From contig NZ_JAHCLU010000019.1 of the NCBI RefSeq assembly GCF_018448785.1, forward strand, positions 1-64,000: DNA of 64,000 nucleotides, written 5' to 3'. The notes beneath the pieces were generated by a model that saw only the letters and a list, made by a program, of their open reading frames with translations, searched no databases and had not been told where the DNA came from. Every line of letters begins with the position of its first letter. The first letter of the stretch is position 1. Source of the stretch: Halomonas jincaotanensis (GTDB taxonomy: Bacteria > Pseudomonadota > Gammaproteobacteria > Pseudomonadales > Halomonadaceae). Both the position numbers and the translations under genes were made by a program. Positions 36,144 to 45,247 of this stretch are shown here, in pieces.

Positions 36144-36928
36144 TCATGATCCGTCACTGCTTTCGTCGCATCTCGCGGCTCGGCCTGCTGGCGCTGGTGT
36201 GGAGCGGCGTCGCTATCGCCGAGACGCCACTGGCGCGGCTCGACGCCGAGGGCTTCGACCACTACACCCTGGCGCTGACCTGGCACGCGGGCTTCTGCGC
36301 GAGTCGCTCGTCCCCGCCGCGCGAGTGTCGCGACCCCTCGCTGCGCGAAGGCACCGATCTGGGGTTCGTGCTGCACGGCCTCTGGCCCTCGCTGCCCGAG
36401 CGCCTGGCCGAACGCGGCGTCGAGCGGCGCGAGTGGTGGCGGGACGGCTGCTTTATTGAACAGCCCCGCGCCGAGGGAAGTTTCTGTCGCGCCCATCCGC
36501 CCTTTGCGCTATCCGATAGCCTTGATGCAGAGCTGAATGAAGCGATGCCGGGGCGGGCCAGCTGTCTGGAGCGCTACCAGTACGCCAAGCATGCCGCCTG
36601 TTTCGCGATGCCCGAGGAGGACTATTTCGCTGCCTCAGTGGCCTTGGTCGAGGCCGTCAACGCCAGCGCCTTCGGCGGTTTCGTGACGCTCAATCAGGGC
36701 GGCGAGGTGGCGCGCAACGACCTGATCGAGGCCTTCGAGTCGGCCTTTGGCGATGCAACCGGCCGGGCGCTGCGGCTCGAATGCGACGGGCGTGGCAATC
36801 GGCTGTTGACCGAGGTACGCATCGGTATCGACGCCGAGCGCCTGGACGCCTTTCCCGACGCCGACAGCCTGGTATCGCTGGGGCGCGGCGACTGCGCGAC
36901 GCGGGTCCGGATCGTCACCTTCGACTGA
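36140..36928 (+). CDS. RNase T2 family protein with substituted catalytic acid
   Basis: A 262-residue exported protein with a signal peptide ending VAIA. CAS-I is intact (LGFVLHGLWPS, His79). CAS-II reads RYQYAKHAAC, where active family members have an Glu-Trp-x-x-Lys-His core (E. coli RNase I: RYEWFKHGAC). Thus the general acid Glu is Gln147, while Lys150 and His151 remain. RNase T2 enzymes degrade RNA in the periplasm; this one may be weak or altered. Six or more Cys residues suggest the usual disulphides. Translationally coupled to dgt. Confidence 0.85.
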   Translation: MIMIRHCFRRISRLGLLALVWSGVAIAETPLARLDAEGFDHYTLALTWHAGFCASRSSPPRECRDPSLREGTDLGFVLHGLWPSLPERLAERGVERREWWRDGCFIEQPRAEGSFCRAHPPFALSDSLDAELNEAMPGRASCLERYQYAKHAACFAMPEEDYFAASVALVEAVNASAFGGFVTLNQGGEVARNDLIEAFESAFGDATGRALRLECDGRGNRLLTEVRIGIDAERLDAFPDADSLVSLGRGDCATRVRIVTFD

Positions 36929-36929
36929 A

Positions 36930-37841
36930 TCAGACCGAAGGCGCCTGCAAATGGGTGAGTTCGAGCAGGGCGGCGCGTTCGAGCAGGGCGGCGATGATCA
37001 CATCGTGAGTAGGCGCGTCGATCTCGCCGAGCCGGGTCTGGACGAGCTGACGGGCCAGTGCCTCGCCGCTCACCACCAGCAGGTCGCCGTCGGCCGCCTG
37101 GGTGTCGATCTCCCAGCCGGGCAGGGCCAGCACGCCCATGACCGGCACCGCCTGCCCGGCTCGCTCCTCGAGCCAATGGCTCAGCCAGCGGGTGGCCTGG
37201 CGGGTCTTCTGCAAGGGAATGTGCTCGTTCCAGCCGGGGAAACGCAGCCGGTCACGCTCCACGGCGACGCGATTGATCTCGCTGCCATCGGCGGCGCAGG
37301 CCGGGGTTCGGGCACGGGTCTCGACCACGAATACGCCGTGGGGCGTTACCGCCACGTGGTCGATGGTGGTGGTATCGGTGGGCACGTCATGAAACACGTA
37401 ATAGGGGTGGGCCTCGGGCCGGATCATGGCCTCGAGTTCCTGCCCCACGGCCAGTTCGCAGGCCAGGCCTAGTTTTAGGCGGCGTATGCGCTGGAAGTCG
37501 CGTATCAGCAGAAAGCAGAACAGCAGCATCAGCAAGGTGCTCATCAGGCCGTAGAGCGCCCACTCCAGCCAGTTCTGCTGGTTGGCGAAGAGCATGCGCC
37601 CCATACCGTAGACCAGGGGCGTCATCGTGATGATGGGCCCCAGCGCGCCGTCGAGGAAGAGCCCGGCGAAGGCCCGGTCGAGTCGGTCGCGCAATGCCTG
37701 GCCCGGCTCACGCAGCGGGTGGGCGTCGAAGGGCGAGCGCACCCGGGCATCGTGAAGATTGCGCAGCGCGACAACAATCACCCCCGTGGCGGCTAGCGGG
37801 AAAAGAAAGATCAGCGGTAACAGGTATTCCAGCCAGGCCAT
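36930..37841 (-). CDS. NERD domain membrane protein
   Basis: A 303-residue protein with an N-terminal helix (LEYLLPLIFLFPLAATGVIVV), a second hydrophobic hairpin near residues 75-115 and a NERD (nuclease-related) domain from about 135 to 240: YYVFHDVPT, IDHVAVTPHGVFVVETRAR and QATRWLSHWL. The usual E/K nuclease residues are partly retained (VVETRAR instead of EVKxR), so activity is doubtful. Function unknown. ATG 37841 is the first residue before the membrane helix. Convergent with the RNase T2 gene. Confidence 0.8.
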   Translation of the reverse strand: MAWLEYLLPLIFLFPLAATGVIVVALRNLHDARVRSPFDAHPLREPGQALRDRLDRAFAGLFLDGALGPIITMTPLVYGMGRMLFANQQNWLEWALYGLMSTLLMLLFCFLLIRDFQRIRRLKLGLACELAVGQELEAMIRPEAHPYYVFHDVPTDTTTIDHVAVTPHGVFVVETRARTPACAADGSEINRVAVERDRLRFPGWNEHIPLQKTRQATRWLSHWLEERAGQAVPVMGVLALPGWEIDTQAADGDLLVVSGEALARQLVQTRLGEIDAPTHDVIIAALLERAALLELTHLQAPSV

Positions 37842-37933
37842 TGTTGTTGTCCTTGCCCGTCGGGGTGGGTACGGCAACCCATTCTAGACAAGCATGTCCC
37901 TTGAGGGCCATGCTCTGAGTCGTTTGTGGCCGA

Positions 37934-38824
37934 ATGGACCCCCCTTCGATGCAATCATCCTTGTCTGTCTCCAGAGAGCCGGACCTGACGGCACTGGTCG
38001 ACTTTGTGGCACAGTTCCCGCGATTGGCGGTCTTGACCGGCGCGGGCATCAGCACGGCCAGCGGCATCCCCGACTACCGCGACGAGTCCGGCGACTGGAA
38101 ACGCTCGCCGCCGATGCAGCACCAGCAGTTCATGACCAGTCAGGCGGCGCGTCAGCGCTACTGGGCCCGAGCGCTGGTGGGCTTTCGGGCGTTGCAGAAC
38201 GCGCGTCCCAATGCCGCCCACCATTCGCTGGCGGGTCTCGAGGCCAGCGGCCACGTCATGGGCGTGATTACCCAGAATGTGGATGGCCTTCACCAGCGGG
38301 CAGGCTCGCGAAACGTGATCGACCTTCACGGCCGCGCCGACATGGTGCGCTGCATGAGTTGCCACGCCAAGCGCATGCGTCACGATCTGCATGCCGAACT
38401 CATGGCTCGCAACCCCCAGTGGTCGACCCACGGCGCACTGGCCGGACCCGATGGCGATGCCGATCTGGAGGTCGATTTTTCCGGCTTCGAGGTGCCGAGT
38501 TGCTCGCGCTGCGGCGACGGTATCTGGAAGCCGGACGTGGTGTTCTTCGGCGACAGCGTGCCGCGCCGTGCGGTGGAGCGCGCCTTCGCCTTGCTGGAGG
38601 CGAGCGATGCACTGCTGGTGGTGGGCTCGTCGCTGATGGTCTTTTCGGGATTTCGCTTCGCCCGGGCCGCCGCCAAGCAGGCCAAGCCGATCGCCTGCCT
38701 GAATCTCGGCCGCACCCGGGCCGACGCGCTTTATGCCGTGAAGGTTTCGGCGTCTGCCGAGGTGGGGCTCGAGCGTCTGGTGGCGTCCCTCTCCGGCGCT
38801 GCTGCCAAAACAGACAAGGCTTAG
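37934..38824 (+). CDS. NAD-dependent deacetylase (sirtuin, Sir2 family)
   Basis: A 296-residue sirtuin. NAD site GAGIS at 36-40 and GIPDYRD, TQNVDGLHQRAG and catalytic His132 in IDLHG; zinc Cys pairs C140/C143 (CMSC) and C190/C193 (CSRC); GSSLMVFSGFRF near the end. Sirtuins remove acetyl or longer acyl groups from lysines using NAD+, for example to reactivate acetyl-CoA synthetase. The insert between the zinc pairs is long. The start is uncertain: ATG 37934 or 37949, neither with a strong ribosome site. Confidence 0.93.
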   Translation: MDPPSMQSSLSVSREPDLTALVDFVAQFPRLAVLTGAGISTASGIPDYRDESGDWKRSPPMQHQQFMTSQAARQRYWARALVGFRALQNARPNAAHHSLAGLEASGHVMGVITQNVDGLHQRAGSRNVIDLHGRADMVRCMSCHAKRMRHDLHAELMARNPQWSTHGALAGPDGDADLEVDFSGFEVPSCSRCGDGIWKPDVVFFGDSVPRRAVERAFALLEASDALLVVGSSLMVFSGFRFARAAAKQAKPIACLNLGRTRADALYAVKVSASAEVGLERLVASLSGAAAKTDKA

Positions 38825-38826
38825 CC

Positions 38827-39201
38827 TCAGCCGCCGGCGAGCTTGACCGTGTAGCCGCGGTTTTCCAGTTCGGCCTTGAGCCGCTCGCGGTGATCGCCCT
38901 GGATTTCGATGACCCCGTCCTTGAGCGCCCCGCCGGTACCGCAGCGTTTCTTGAGCTCCTTGGCCAGCGCCTTGAGGTCGTCGGCAGACAAGGGAAGCCC
39001 GCTAACGGTTGTCACCCCCTTGCCCTTGCGCCCGCTGGTTTCACGGCGAATGCGCACGATACCGTCGAGTTCGGCCAGACGCGCCTGGTCGGCCTGCTTG
39101 GCACAGTGGCACTCGGCAAGGGGGCGGCGGCAGTCCGGACAGGTATCGCCATGCTCGGTGGAGTAGACCAGGCCGCCGAGCTGGTCCTTCAGGGGTGCCA
39201 T
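38827..39201 (-). CDS. yciH: SUI1/eIF1-like translation factor YciH
   Basis: A 124-residue protein with a small zinc-ribbon-like N-terminus (CPDCRRPLAECHC) and a C-terminal SUI1 domain: VRIRRETSGRKGKGVTTVSG, LAKELKKRCGTGGALKDG, IEIQGDHRERLK. YciH resembles eIF1 and is thought to influence start-codon selection on the 30S subunit. Convergent with the sirtuin, two bases apart. Confidence 0.93.
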   Translation of the reverse strand: MAPLKDQLGGLVYSTEHGDTCPDCRRPLAECHCAKQADQARLAELDGIVRIRRETSGRKGKGVTTVSGLPLSADDLKALAKELKKRCGTGGALKDGVIEIQGDHRERLKAELENRGYTVKLAGG

Positions 39202-39324
39202 GTCGGCCTCCTCATGTTCGCACGTGTCTGGGCGATGATAGCCCTGCAGCCGTCGGCCTGCATCCGTAGTAGTGGCCTACCGGACCAGGCGAAGAGGCGC
39301 TGCCCGAGCCCACCCGGCAGTGAC

Positions 39325-39593
39325 GTTCGGGGTCACCGAAGGCTCATGCCTTTACTGACGGCGCATCCCGGCCAGGAGCAGGCTTAGCGCTGATGCCAGG
39401 CCGGGTCGTCGATGGTGAGACGACCTACATGAATCTCTTCCACGCTTTCTATTTCTTCACTTATACGGCGACCACGACCGGTTTCGGTGAACTGCCGAAT
39501 GACTACAGCGACGAGCAGCGCCTGTGAGCGATCTTCTGCCTTTATACCGGCGCCCTCGCCTGGTTCTATGCAATCGGTTCCCTGATTCGCCCG
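39325..39593 (+). pseudogene. Partial duplicate of the DUF6394 / K+ channel locus
   Basis: The stretch repeats the region before the DUF6394 gene (CTGACGGCGC, then GGCCAGGAGCAGGCTTA, compare 40985-41017) and then jumps to the K+ channel gene (39392-39593 matches 41581-41779 almost base for base). The DUF6394 gene and the channel 5' end are missing, and TGG has become TGA (CTGTGAGCG), so it encodes nothing useful. It breaks off at CTGATTCGCC. It is a decayed copy left beside the gene at 39709. Confidence 0.88.
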
Positions 39594-39708
39594 CTGCTGC
39601 GAAGGTGTAGTTCGTAAATGCATGCCGATCATAAAGCCTGGCATTTTACTCGAGACGAAGTAAAATTAAAGTGCAAAAAAAGACAACAATAGGAGCGGAG
39701 GTATCGGT

Positions 39709-40905
39709 ATGCAGACGTTCGGCAAGCTGCGGCTCTCTGTGCTTTCACTATCGTTTTCCGCTATTGCTCACGCTGGTCCGCCGTGTTTTCCGGACATCGA
39801 TTCGCTGCCGGAGGAGTGGCGACCGGGGGCGGAGGTGGCCGAGAGCCTGGATCCCAAACCGTGGTCCCCGAGCGAGGCGCAGGACGCGGTGCGCTCGATC
39901 TGGCTCGGGGTGGAGGAGATGATCGCCCTCTACGAACGGAACCCGGCCGCGGCGGAAGACCTCTGGGAGGATTCGGTCGCCTCCCTGATCGAGGTGACCT
40001 ATTCCAGCGCCAACGATCCCGAACTGGACAGGAGCGCGCGCGAGGCCGCGTTGAGGAACCTGTCTCGGCTGCTTTCGCCCTATCTCGATCGCACGCCGGA
40101 CTCCATGGATTGCGACGAGTATGAGGACGTGGTGCCGCTCGCGGTCTACGCACACACGCAGCTCGGACCGGATGACCCGCATACGGGCAAGATTGTCGAT
40201 CTGACCAACGCCGCGCTTCGGGATTGTGAACCGTCTCTGGAAGCAGCGATGGGTATCGATTACCAGCCGGTCTTGGACGGGACCGACGAGACGGACGACG
40301 AGGAGGTCTTCGACCTCGTCATCTGGAGTCTGATCTTCATCGAGGCGCAGACGGTTCCCGGCCTAGAGACAACGGAGGAAATGAGGGCCTTCGCGCCTGC
40401 CCTCTGGGAGTATCTGAAGACCTACCCGCTTGACGACGTGGAGACCTTCGAGGACGGCGCGGAGGACGAGGACTTTATCGACCAGGCCTATCTCGCCACC
40501 CATATCGCCTACATCCCCACCGGAAATCACCGCTTCCCTCTCTATGTCGAGGACTCCCCAAGGCTCTTCGACTACCACCGTCGGCACTTCTATCCGGTGC
40601 TCGAGATGGGCGAGCTCGATCTCGTCGCGGAATTCGTCGACTCGCTCCGACAGTACGGCTGCACCCCGGAGAACGATGTACAGGTGCGCGACGGCACGCG
40701 CTACCTGCTCGATGTCTTCCATGCGGGAGACGATAGCTGGATGGCATATCGCGAGACCGGCGAGACCGACGACGACGTCGACAGCTACGACCTCATCCAC
40801 AAGGCATGGACCGGGGTCCTCGGCGTCAGGGGCCGGGCCATCGAGCCGGCCGAACCGGGAACCTATGGCGGCGTCGTCCGGAGTTGGCTTCCCGCCCCGC
40901 ACTGA
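39709..40905 (+). CDS. Uncharacterised exported acidic protein
   Basis: A 398-residue protein with a signal peptide (cleaved after AIAHA) and a long acidic, mostly helical mature part. Recognisable stretches are PCFPDIDSLPEEWRPG at the mature start, IEAQTVPGLETTEEM and ATHIAYIPTGNHRFPLYVED. I do not recognise the family and see no catalytic motif. It is bracketed by a decayed copy and the intact copy of the K+ channel locus, so it may have been acquired or trapped in that duplication. Its high Asp/Glu content fits an export protein of a halophile. Confidence 0.7.
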   Translation: MQTFGKLRLSVLSLSFSAIAHAGPPCFPDIDSLPEEWRPGAEVAESLDPKPWSPSEAQDAVRSIWLGVEEMIALYERNPAAAEDLWEDSVASLIEVTYSSANDPELDRSAREAALRNLSRLLSPYLDRTPDSMDCDEYEDVVPLAVYAHTQLGPDDPHTGKIVDLTNAALRDCEPSLEAAMGIDYQPVLDGTDETDDEEVFDLVIWSLIFIEAQTVPGLETTEEMRAFAPALWEYLKTYPLDDVETFEDGAEDEDFIDQAYLATHIAYIPTGNHRFPLYVEDSPRLFDYHRRHFYPVLEMGELDLVAEFVDSLRQYGCTPENDVQVRDGTRYLLDVFHAGDDSWMAYRETGETDDDVDSYDLIHKAWTGVLGVRGRAIEPAEPGTYGGVVRSWLPAPH

Positions 40906-41017
40906 GAGGGTCCCTGCCGGACACCGGACGCTGCCTGAGTCCAGCACGGCGGTGGCGTTCGCAGTCGCGGGGGCTTCATGCCTATACTGACGGCGCGTCC
41001 CGGCCAGGAGCAGGCTT

Positions 41018-41401
41018 ATGAATCTCGAACGCGTGGTTTTCGGTTTTTTCATCATCCTTACCCTGAGCCTCAATTACGCCTTCGTCGCGGGAGGCATCGA
41101 GTCTCCCGCCCACCACAATGTGTGGATTCTTACGCTCACCATCATCGTCAACCTGGTCGCGATCGGCCTGAAACTTGGGGATCGCTCTCAGACCGGGGCC
41201 TTGCTGCTGGCCTCCGGCCTGGTTGCCGGCCTTCTACTGATCACGGCTCGCGTCGTCTGGATCGTCGCGGATGCCGGTGGCGGGGGCGCACCGGGGCCAG
41301 GAGACATGGCTGATATCGTCTCGCTCGCAACAGGAGCGCTGGTCGCGAATATCATCGCGACGGCGATCCTGGTCGGCGATACGCTGCTCTCCCGTCGCTA
41401 G
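41018..41401 (+). CDS. DUF6394 family membrane protein
   Basis: A 127-residue protein with four hydrophobic segments (FFIILTLSLNYAFVAGG, ILTLTIIVNLVAIGL, LLLASGLVAGLLLITA and the C-terminal TGALVANIIATAILVG). It matches DUF6394, which I recall beside RCK-domain K+ channel genes. Here it lies 66 bp before such a gene and may be its small partner or be co-expressed with it. Function is not established. A TATACT element at 40983-40988 could be its -10 box. Confidence 0.8.
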   Translation: MNLERVVFGFFIILTLSLNYAFVAGGIESPAHHNVWILTLTIIVNLVAIGLKLGDRSQTGALLLASGLVAGLLLITARVVWIVADAGGGGAPGPGDMADIVSLATGALVANIIATAILVGDTLLSRR

Positions 41402-41467
41402 CACAGAGCGCGGATCGATTCAGCGTGACAGCCGCGATTCTCAACAGGCAGAGGGGGGGTTGAACGC

Positions 41468-43228
41468 GTGACGCCGACGTCCGATCTTGACCGTGTGACG
41501 ATGATCGTCCTGCGCTATATGCGCCGGCCGCTATTCGCGCTGCTGTTCGTGTATTCGGTGGGCGTCATGGGCATGGCGCTTATGCCAGGCCGGGTCGTCG
41601 ATGGTGAGACGACCTACATGAATCTCTTCCATGCTTTCTATTTCTTCACCTATACGGCGACCACGACCGGTTTCGGTGAACTGCCGAATGACTACAGCGA
41701 CGAGCAGCGCCTGTGGGCGATCTTCTGCCTTTATACCGGCGCCGTCGCCTGGTTCTATGCAATCGGTTCCCTGATTCGCCTGGTGCAGAATCCCCACTTC
41801 ATCCAGGCCATGGAGGGGTTTCGGTTCGCTCGCAAGGTCCGAGGCAATGTGGACCCCTTCGTCATCCTGTGCGGTTTCGGCGATACCGGCAGCCTGCTGG
41901 CTCGGGGTCTGAGCGACCACCGCATGCGCGCCGTGATACTCGATTTCGACCCGGAACGCATCAAGGCACTGGGCGTGCGCGATTACACAGTCGCGATGCC
42001 GGGGCTCTGCGCGGACGCCAGTACGCCGAAACACCTCCTGGCCGCGGGGGTGGAACACCCCACATGCCGGGCCCTGGTCGCGCTGACGAACGATGACGAC
42101 GTCAATCTGAAGATCGCGGTGATGGCCCGGCATCTTAACCCGCAGCTCCGGGTCATCTGCCGTTCGACCTCGGCCCGCCATGAGGCCAATCTGCGAGCGC
42201 TGGACAATGTGACGGTCGTTGACCCCTTCGAGATCTTCTCCCAACTCGTCTACTGGGCGATCGCACGCTCCGAGCTACACAACCTCAATGCGTGGTTCGT
42301 GGGTGCTCGCGGCGTAGAACTCGGGGTGCCGGTGTACGTGCCGCGGGGCGACTGGATTCTGTGCGGGTACGGGCGGATGGGACGGTGGATCAATCGCTGT
42401 CTCCGGGAGCATGGCATCGGCGTACGCATCATCGATCCGGACGTGGACACAAACCTGGCCCGAGAGGGAACGGTCATGGTCCAGTCCAATGCCGATCTTT
42501 CGGCCCTGAAGGAGGCGGGCATCCACGATGCGGCCGGGGTCATCGCCGCGACGAATCGCGATGCCGATAATCTCAGTACACTGTTGTCGGTGACGGAGCT
42601 CAATCCGGATACGTTCCGCATCGTGCGCCAGAACAGTCACGAGAATCAGGTGGCGTTCGATGCCGCGCGGGCCGATCTGGTCCTCCAGCACAGCCTGACG
42701 ACGGCGCGCCGGATACTGAAGCTGCTGATCTCGCCTCTCGTCCAGGATCTGATCGACTGGCTCGCACAACGCGAACCGGCCCAGACGAAAGCACTGGTAA
42801 GCCGTCTGCAGGCGACCATGGTCAAGGCCCCCCCGCATCTGTGGTCGGTCAAGCTGGTCCCGGGCGAAGCCCCGGCGGTGACCGACTATCTGGAAGCCGG
42901 GGGAACGGTGGTGTTGGGGGCGCTGTGCCGGGATGCCCGCTCGTTCCCGGAAGCGCTACCGTGTGGGGCGCTCGCCATTCGTCGGGAAGGCCAGGCGGTC
43001 ATGCTGCCGGACGAGGATTTTCCGCTTGGTGTCGGCGACGAGGTCCTATTCTGCGGCGTCAAGTGGGTGGAGCCGATGTTGCAGGCGACACTACATAATC
43101 CCTACACGCTTCGGTATGTGATCACGGGGTTCGATGAGTCGCGCGGGTACCTGTTTGCATGGCTTGAAGACAGGCTTAGGCGTCGTCGTAGCGATGCTAG
43201 GCGGAATGGTCGTCGGCCACGGCCATGA
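41468..43228 (+). CDS. Potassium channel protein with two RCK/TrkA-N domains
   Basis: A 586-residue protein. The N-terminus has two membrane helices around a pore loop with the filter-like TTTGFGE (residues 66-71, compare TVGYG). Two Rossmann RCK/TrkA-N domains follow (FVILCGFGDTGSLLARGL near 133 and WILCGYGRMGRWINRCL near 295), then a TrkA-C-like part (LGALCRDARSFPEALP, LGVGDEVLFCGVKW). It should be a ligand-gated K+ channel for osmotic or turgor control. GTG 41468 follows a GAGGGGGG site. A partial copy lies at 39392-39593. Confidence 0.9.
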   Translation: MTPTSDLDRVTMIVLRYMRRPLFALLFVYSVGVMGMALMPGRVVDGETTYMNLFHAFYFFTYTATTTGFGELPNDYSDEQRLWAIFCLYTGAVAWFYAIGSLIRLVQNPHFIQAMEGFRFARKVRGNVDPFVILCGFGDTGSLLARGLSDHRMRAVILDFDPERIKALGVRDYTVAMPGLCADASTPKHLLAAGVEHPTCRALVALTNDDDVNLKIAVMARHLNPQLRVICRSTSARHEANLRALDNVTVVDPFEIFSQLVYWAIARSELHNLNAWFVGARGVELGVPVYVPRGDWILCGYGRMGRWINRCLREHGIGVRIIDPDVDTNLAREGTVMVQSNADLSALKEAGIHDAAGVIAATNRDADNLSTLLSVTELNPDTFRIVRQNSHENQVAFDAARADLVLQHSLTTARRILKLLISPLVQDLIDWLAQREPAQTKALVSRLQATMVKAPPHLWSVKLVPGEAPAVTDYLEAGGTVVLGALCRDARSFPEALPCGALAIRREGQAVMLPDEDFPLGVGDEVLFCGVKWVEPMLQATLHNPYTLRYVITGFDESRGYLFAWLEDRLRRRRSDARRNGRRPRP

Positions 43229-43322
43229 AATCATCGGCCGCGTGAGGACCGCTGGACCTCGCAGTTACGGCCAGGCTGGGCCAGCGTGGTCGCCATCGAC
43301 GCATCGGGCAAACCCTGGCGTC

Positions 43323-44360
43323 TCACGGGACCAGCAGCAGTGCCAGCACCCCGGCCACATAGCAGCCGATGATACATACACTCTCGAAGCCGATATGCCC
43401 GGGTCCCTGACGCTCGCGATGGAGCATCCCGACCATCAGGATCGCGGTCATCAACAGCGACAAGGCGACCCAGAGCGAGACCGAGTCGGGGATGGCGTGA
43501 TAGATGGAGCCACCCCGATAAGCGACATCGGCAGCGGCGACGAACAGGGTATCGAAGGCATTGCCGCCGATGATGCCGGCCACCGCGAGCGTCAACGCCC
43601 CCCGGCGCACCGCGGCCACCGAGGTGACCAGCTCCGGCAATGAAGTCACCACGGCGGTCATCAGCGCACCCACCACGGAGTGGCCCAGGCCGGTCGCATC
43701 GGCGATGATGGCAGCGCTACGCTCGAGCAGCCAGCCACTGATGGCCAGCGCTGCCGCCAGTGCCACGAAGGCCAGCCAGAGCCGCGCTGCCGATTGCTGC
43801 ATGGCCTGTTCGTCGGGCACATCGGGCTGGGTATCGCGGGTCTGGGCCGGGCTCCACATGGGGTGGTCGCGGCTGCGGTCCACCAGGCGCAGGCCGAACA
43901 GGTAGCCCAGCAACAGCAAGGGTGTGATGGGGTGCACCTGCCAGAGCGTCCACTCGGGGGCGAAGCGGCCGACCAGTACCAGTGACAGCAGACACAGCAG
44001 CAGTCCACCCTGCATCATATTGCCGAGGGAGGCGGCGGCATGTTCCAGATTGGCGCGCCGATGGGTGATGTCGGCGATGGTCAGAAACAAGGTCTGCACG
44101 GCGATACCGCCAAGGGCGTTGCTCATCGCCAGGGTCGGGCGGTCGGCGAATGCCGCCGACACCGATACCACCAAGCCAGACAGCGAAGTGGCCATGCCCA
44201 GCAATACGGCCCCGGCGATGGCCTCGCCAAGCCCGGTGCGATCGGCCAGGTCGTCGACGAGCCGAGCCAAGCGTGTCCCCACGATTCCGATCACCAGGGT
44301 GCAGCCCGCGAACAGCAGTAGGGCCATTCCCAATGGCATTGCGCCGAGAGCCTGACTCAT
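43323..44360 (-). CDS. Sodium/calcium exchanger family (CaCA) protein
   Basis: A 345-residue membrane protein with about ten helices and two inverted CaCA repeats. The second repeat is typical (GALMTAVVTSLPELVTSVAA and GGNAFDTLF); the first is altered (LLGMATSLSGLVVSVSAAFAD, SNALGGIAVQT), with Ser-Gly where active exchangers have an acidic pair Pro-Glu. It may exchange Ca2+ or another cation for Na+ or H+. Length is normal. Confidence 0.85.
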   Translation of the reverse strand: MSQALGAMPLGMALLLFAGCTLVIGIVGTRLARLVDDLADRTGLGEAIAGAVLLGMATSLSGLVVSVSAAFADRPTLAMSNALGGIAVQTLFLTIADITHRRANLEHAAASLGNMMQGGLLLCLLSLVLVGRFAPEWTLWQVHPITPLLLLGYLFGLRLVDRSRDHPMWSPAQTRDTQPDVPDEQAMQQSAARLWLAFVALAAALAISGWLLERSAAIIADATGLGHSVVGALMTAVVTSLPELVTSVAAVRRGALTLAVAGIIGGNAFDTLFVAAADVAYRGGSIYHAIPDSVSLWVALSLLMTAILMVGMLHRERQGPGHIGFESVCIIGCYVAGVLALLLVP

Positions 44361-44420
44361 GAGGCAAACGCAAGGTACATGAATGCAGGGACCACAAGTG
44401 GATCTGGCATCAGGACGACT

Positions 44421-44469
44421 CTTGAAAGGACACCCTTCACTCTAGGTGGACAAGGTGAATCCTTTCAAG
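44421..44469 (-). terminator. Long imperfect hairpin between HAD and CaCA genes
   Basis: Outer arms CTTGAAAGGA and TCCTTTCAAG pair perfectly; inner parts (CCTTCAC, GGTGAA) pair again. It lies between two minus-strand genes, so it may end the HAD transcript or form a 5' structure for the exchanger mRNA. No T run on the minus side. Confidence 0.5.
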
Positions 44470-44563
44470 GCGCAGCCAGGCAGCACGCAAGCATCACGCC
44501 CCAGCGAGATACCATGAGCGTGACAGGCAGTGGTGAACACGCTTGCCAGCACGGCGGGTTCGT

Positions 44564-45247
44564 TCAGCCGAAGGCGGCCATCCGCCGAGCCGCCGTCAAG
44601 TGGGTGATGACCGTGGGTAGCTGGTACATGCTGCTGACCATGATGGCCCCCGAAGGGGTCTGCTCGGCATCGGGGAAACGGTTGAGATGGATCACCGTCA
44701 TGCCCGCTGCCAGTGCCGCCCGCACCCCGACGATGGAGTCGTCGATGGCGACGCAATCTTCCGGCGCATAGCCCATGAGGCTCGCGGCATGCAGGAACAG
44801 GCAGGGGTCGGGTTTCCAGCACTTGGCGGTGTAGCCGCTGAACAGGCGGTCGCCGAAATACTCGGCTAGTCCGCTGCTGCTCAACGAGGCACGAATCTTT
44901 GCCTCTGGGCCATTGGAAACCACCGCCATGGGATAGCCAACCAGCGCTGTGAGGGCTTCCGGCGCGCCCGGCAGGGGGATCAGTTCGGTTTCCAGTCGCT
45001 GCATCAACTTGCGACGCATCTGAGTTTCCATGACCTCGAGGTGGTCGGGGTCGACTTCACCGTGGCGGCGCTGGAGTTCGGCGACGATCTGGCGAAAGCG
45101 GGAACCCCGGAACTCTCCCATATAGTCACTGGCAAGGAATGGTAGACCCACGCCACTCAACGCGATGGCCATCTCGGTGGCAAGGAGCGGTTCGCTGTCG
45201 ACCAGCGTACCGTCACAGTCGAAAAGCAAGCAGGGAGGATGTGCCAT
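44564..45247 (-). CDS. HAD-family phosphatase
   Basis: A 227-residue HAD hydrolase, subfamily IA. Motif I DCDGTLVDSEP with nucleophile Asp10 and Asp12, motif II VVSNGPEAKI, Lys in AKCWKPDPCLFLHAA and motif IV CVAIDDSIVGVRAALAAG. The pattern resembles YieH-type sugar-phosphate or phosphoglycolate phosphatases. Substrate cannot be told. Confidence 0.9.
   Translation of the reverse strand: MAHPPCLLFDCDGTLVDSEPLLATEMAIALSGVGLPFLASDYMGEFRGSRFRQIVAELQRRHGEVDPDHLEVMETQMRRKLMQRLETELIPLPGAPEALTALVGYPMAVVSNGPEAKIRASLSSSGLAEYFGDRLFSGYTAKCWKPDPCLFLHAASLMGYAPEDCVAIDDSIVGVRAALAAGMTVIHLNRFPDAEQTPSGAIMVSSMYQLPTVITHLTAARRMAAFG

Noticed and set aside
37934..38824. Sirtuin next to a NERD protein, dgt and an RNase as a possible defence island
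   Set aside because: The sirtuin has zinc Cys pairs and catalytic His of a normal deacetylase, Dgt looks housekeeping, and no defence-specific architecture is present.
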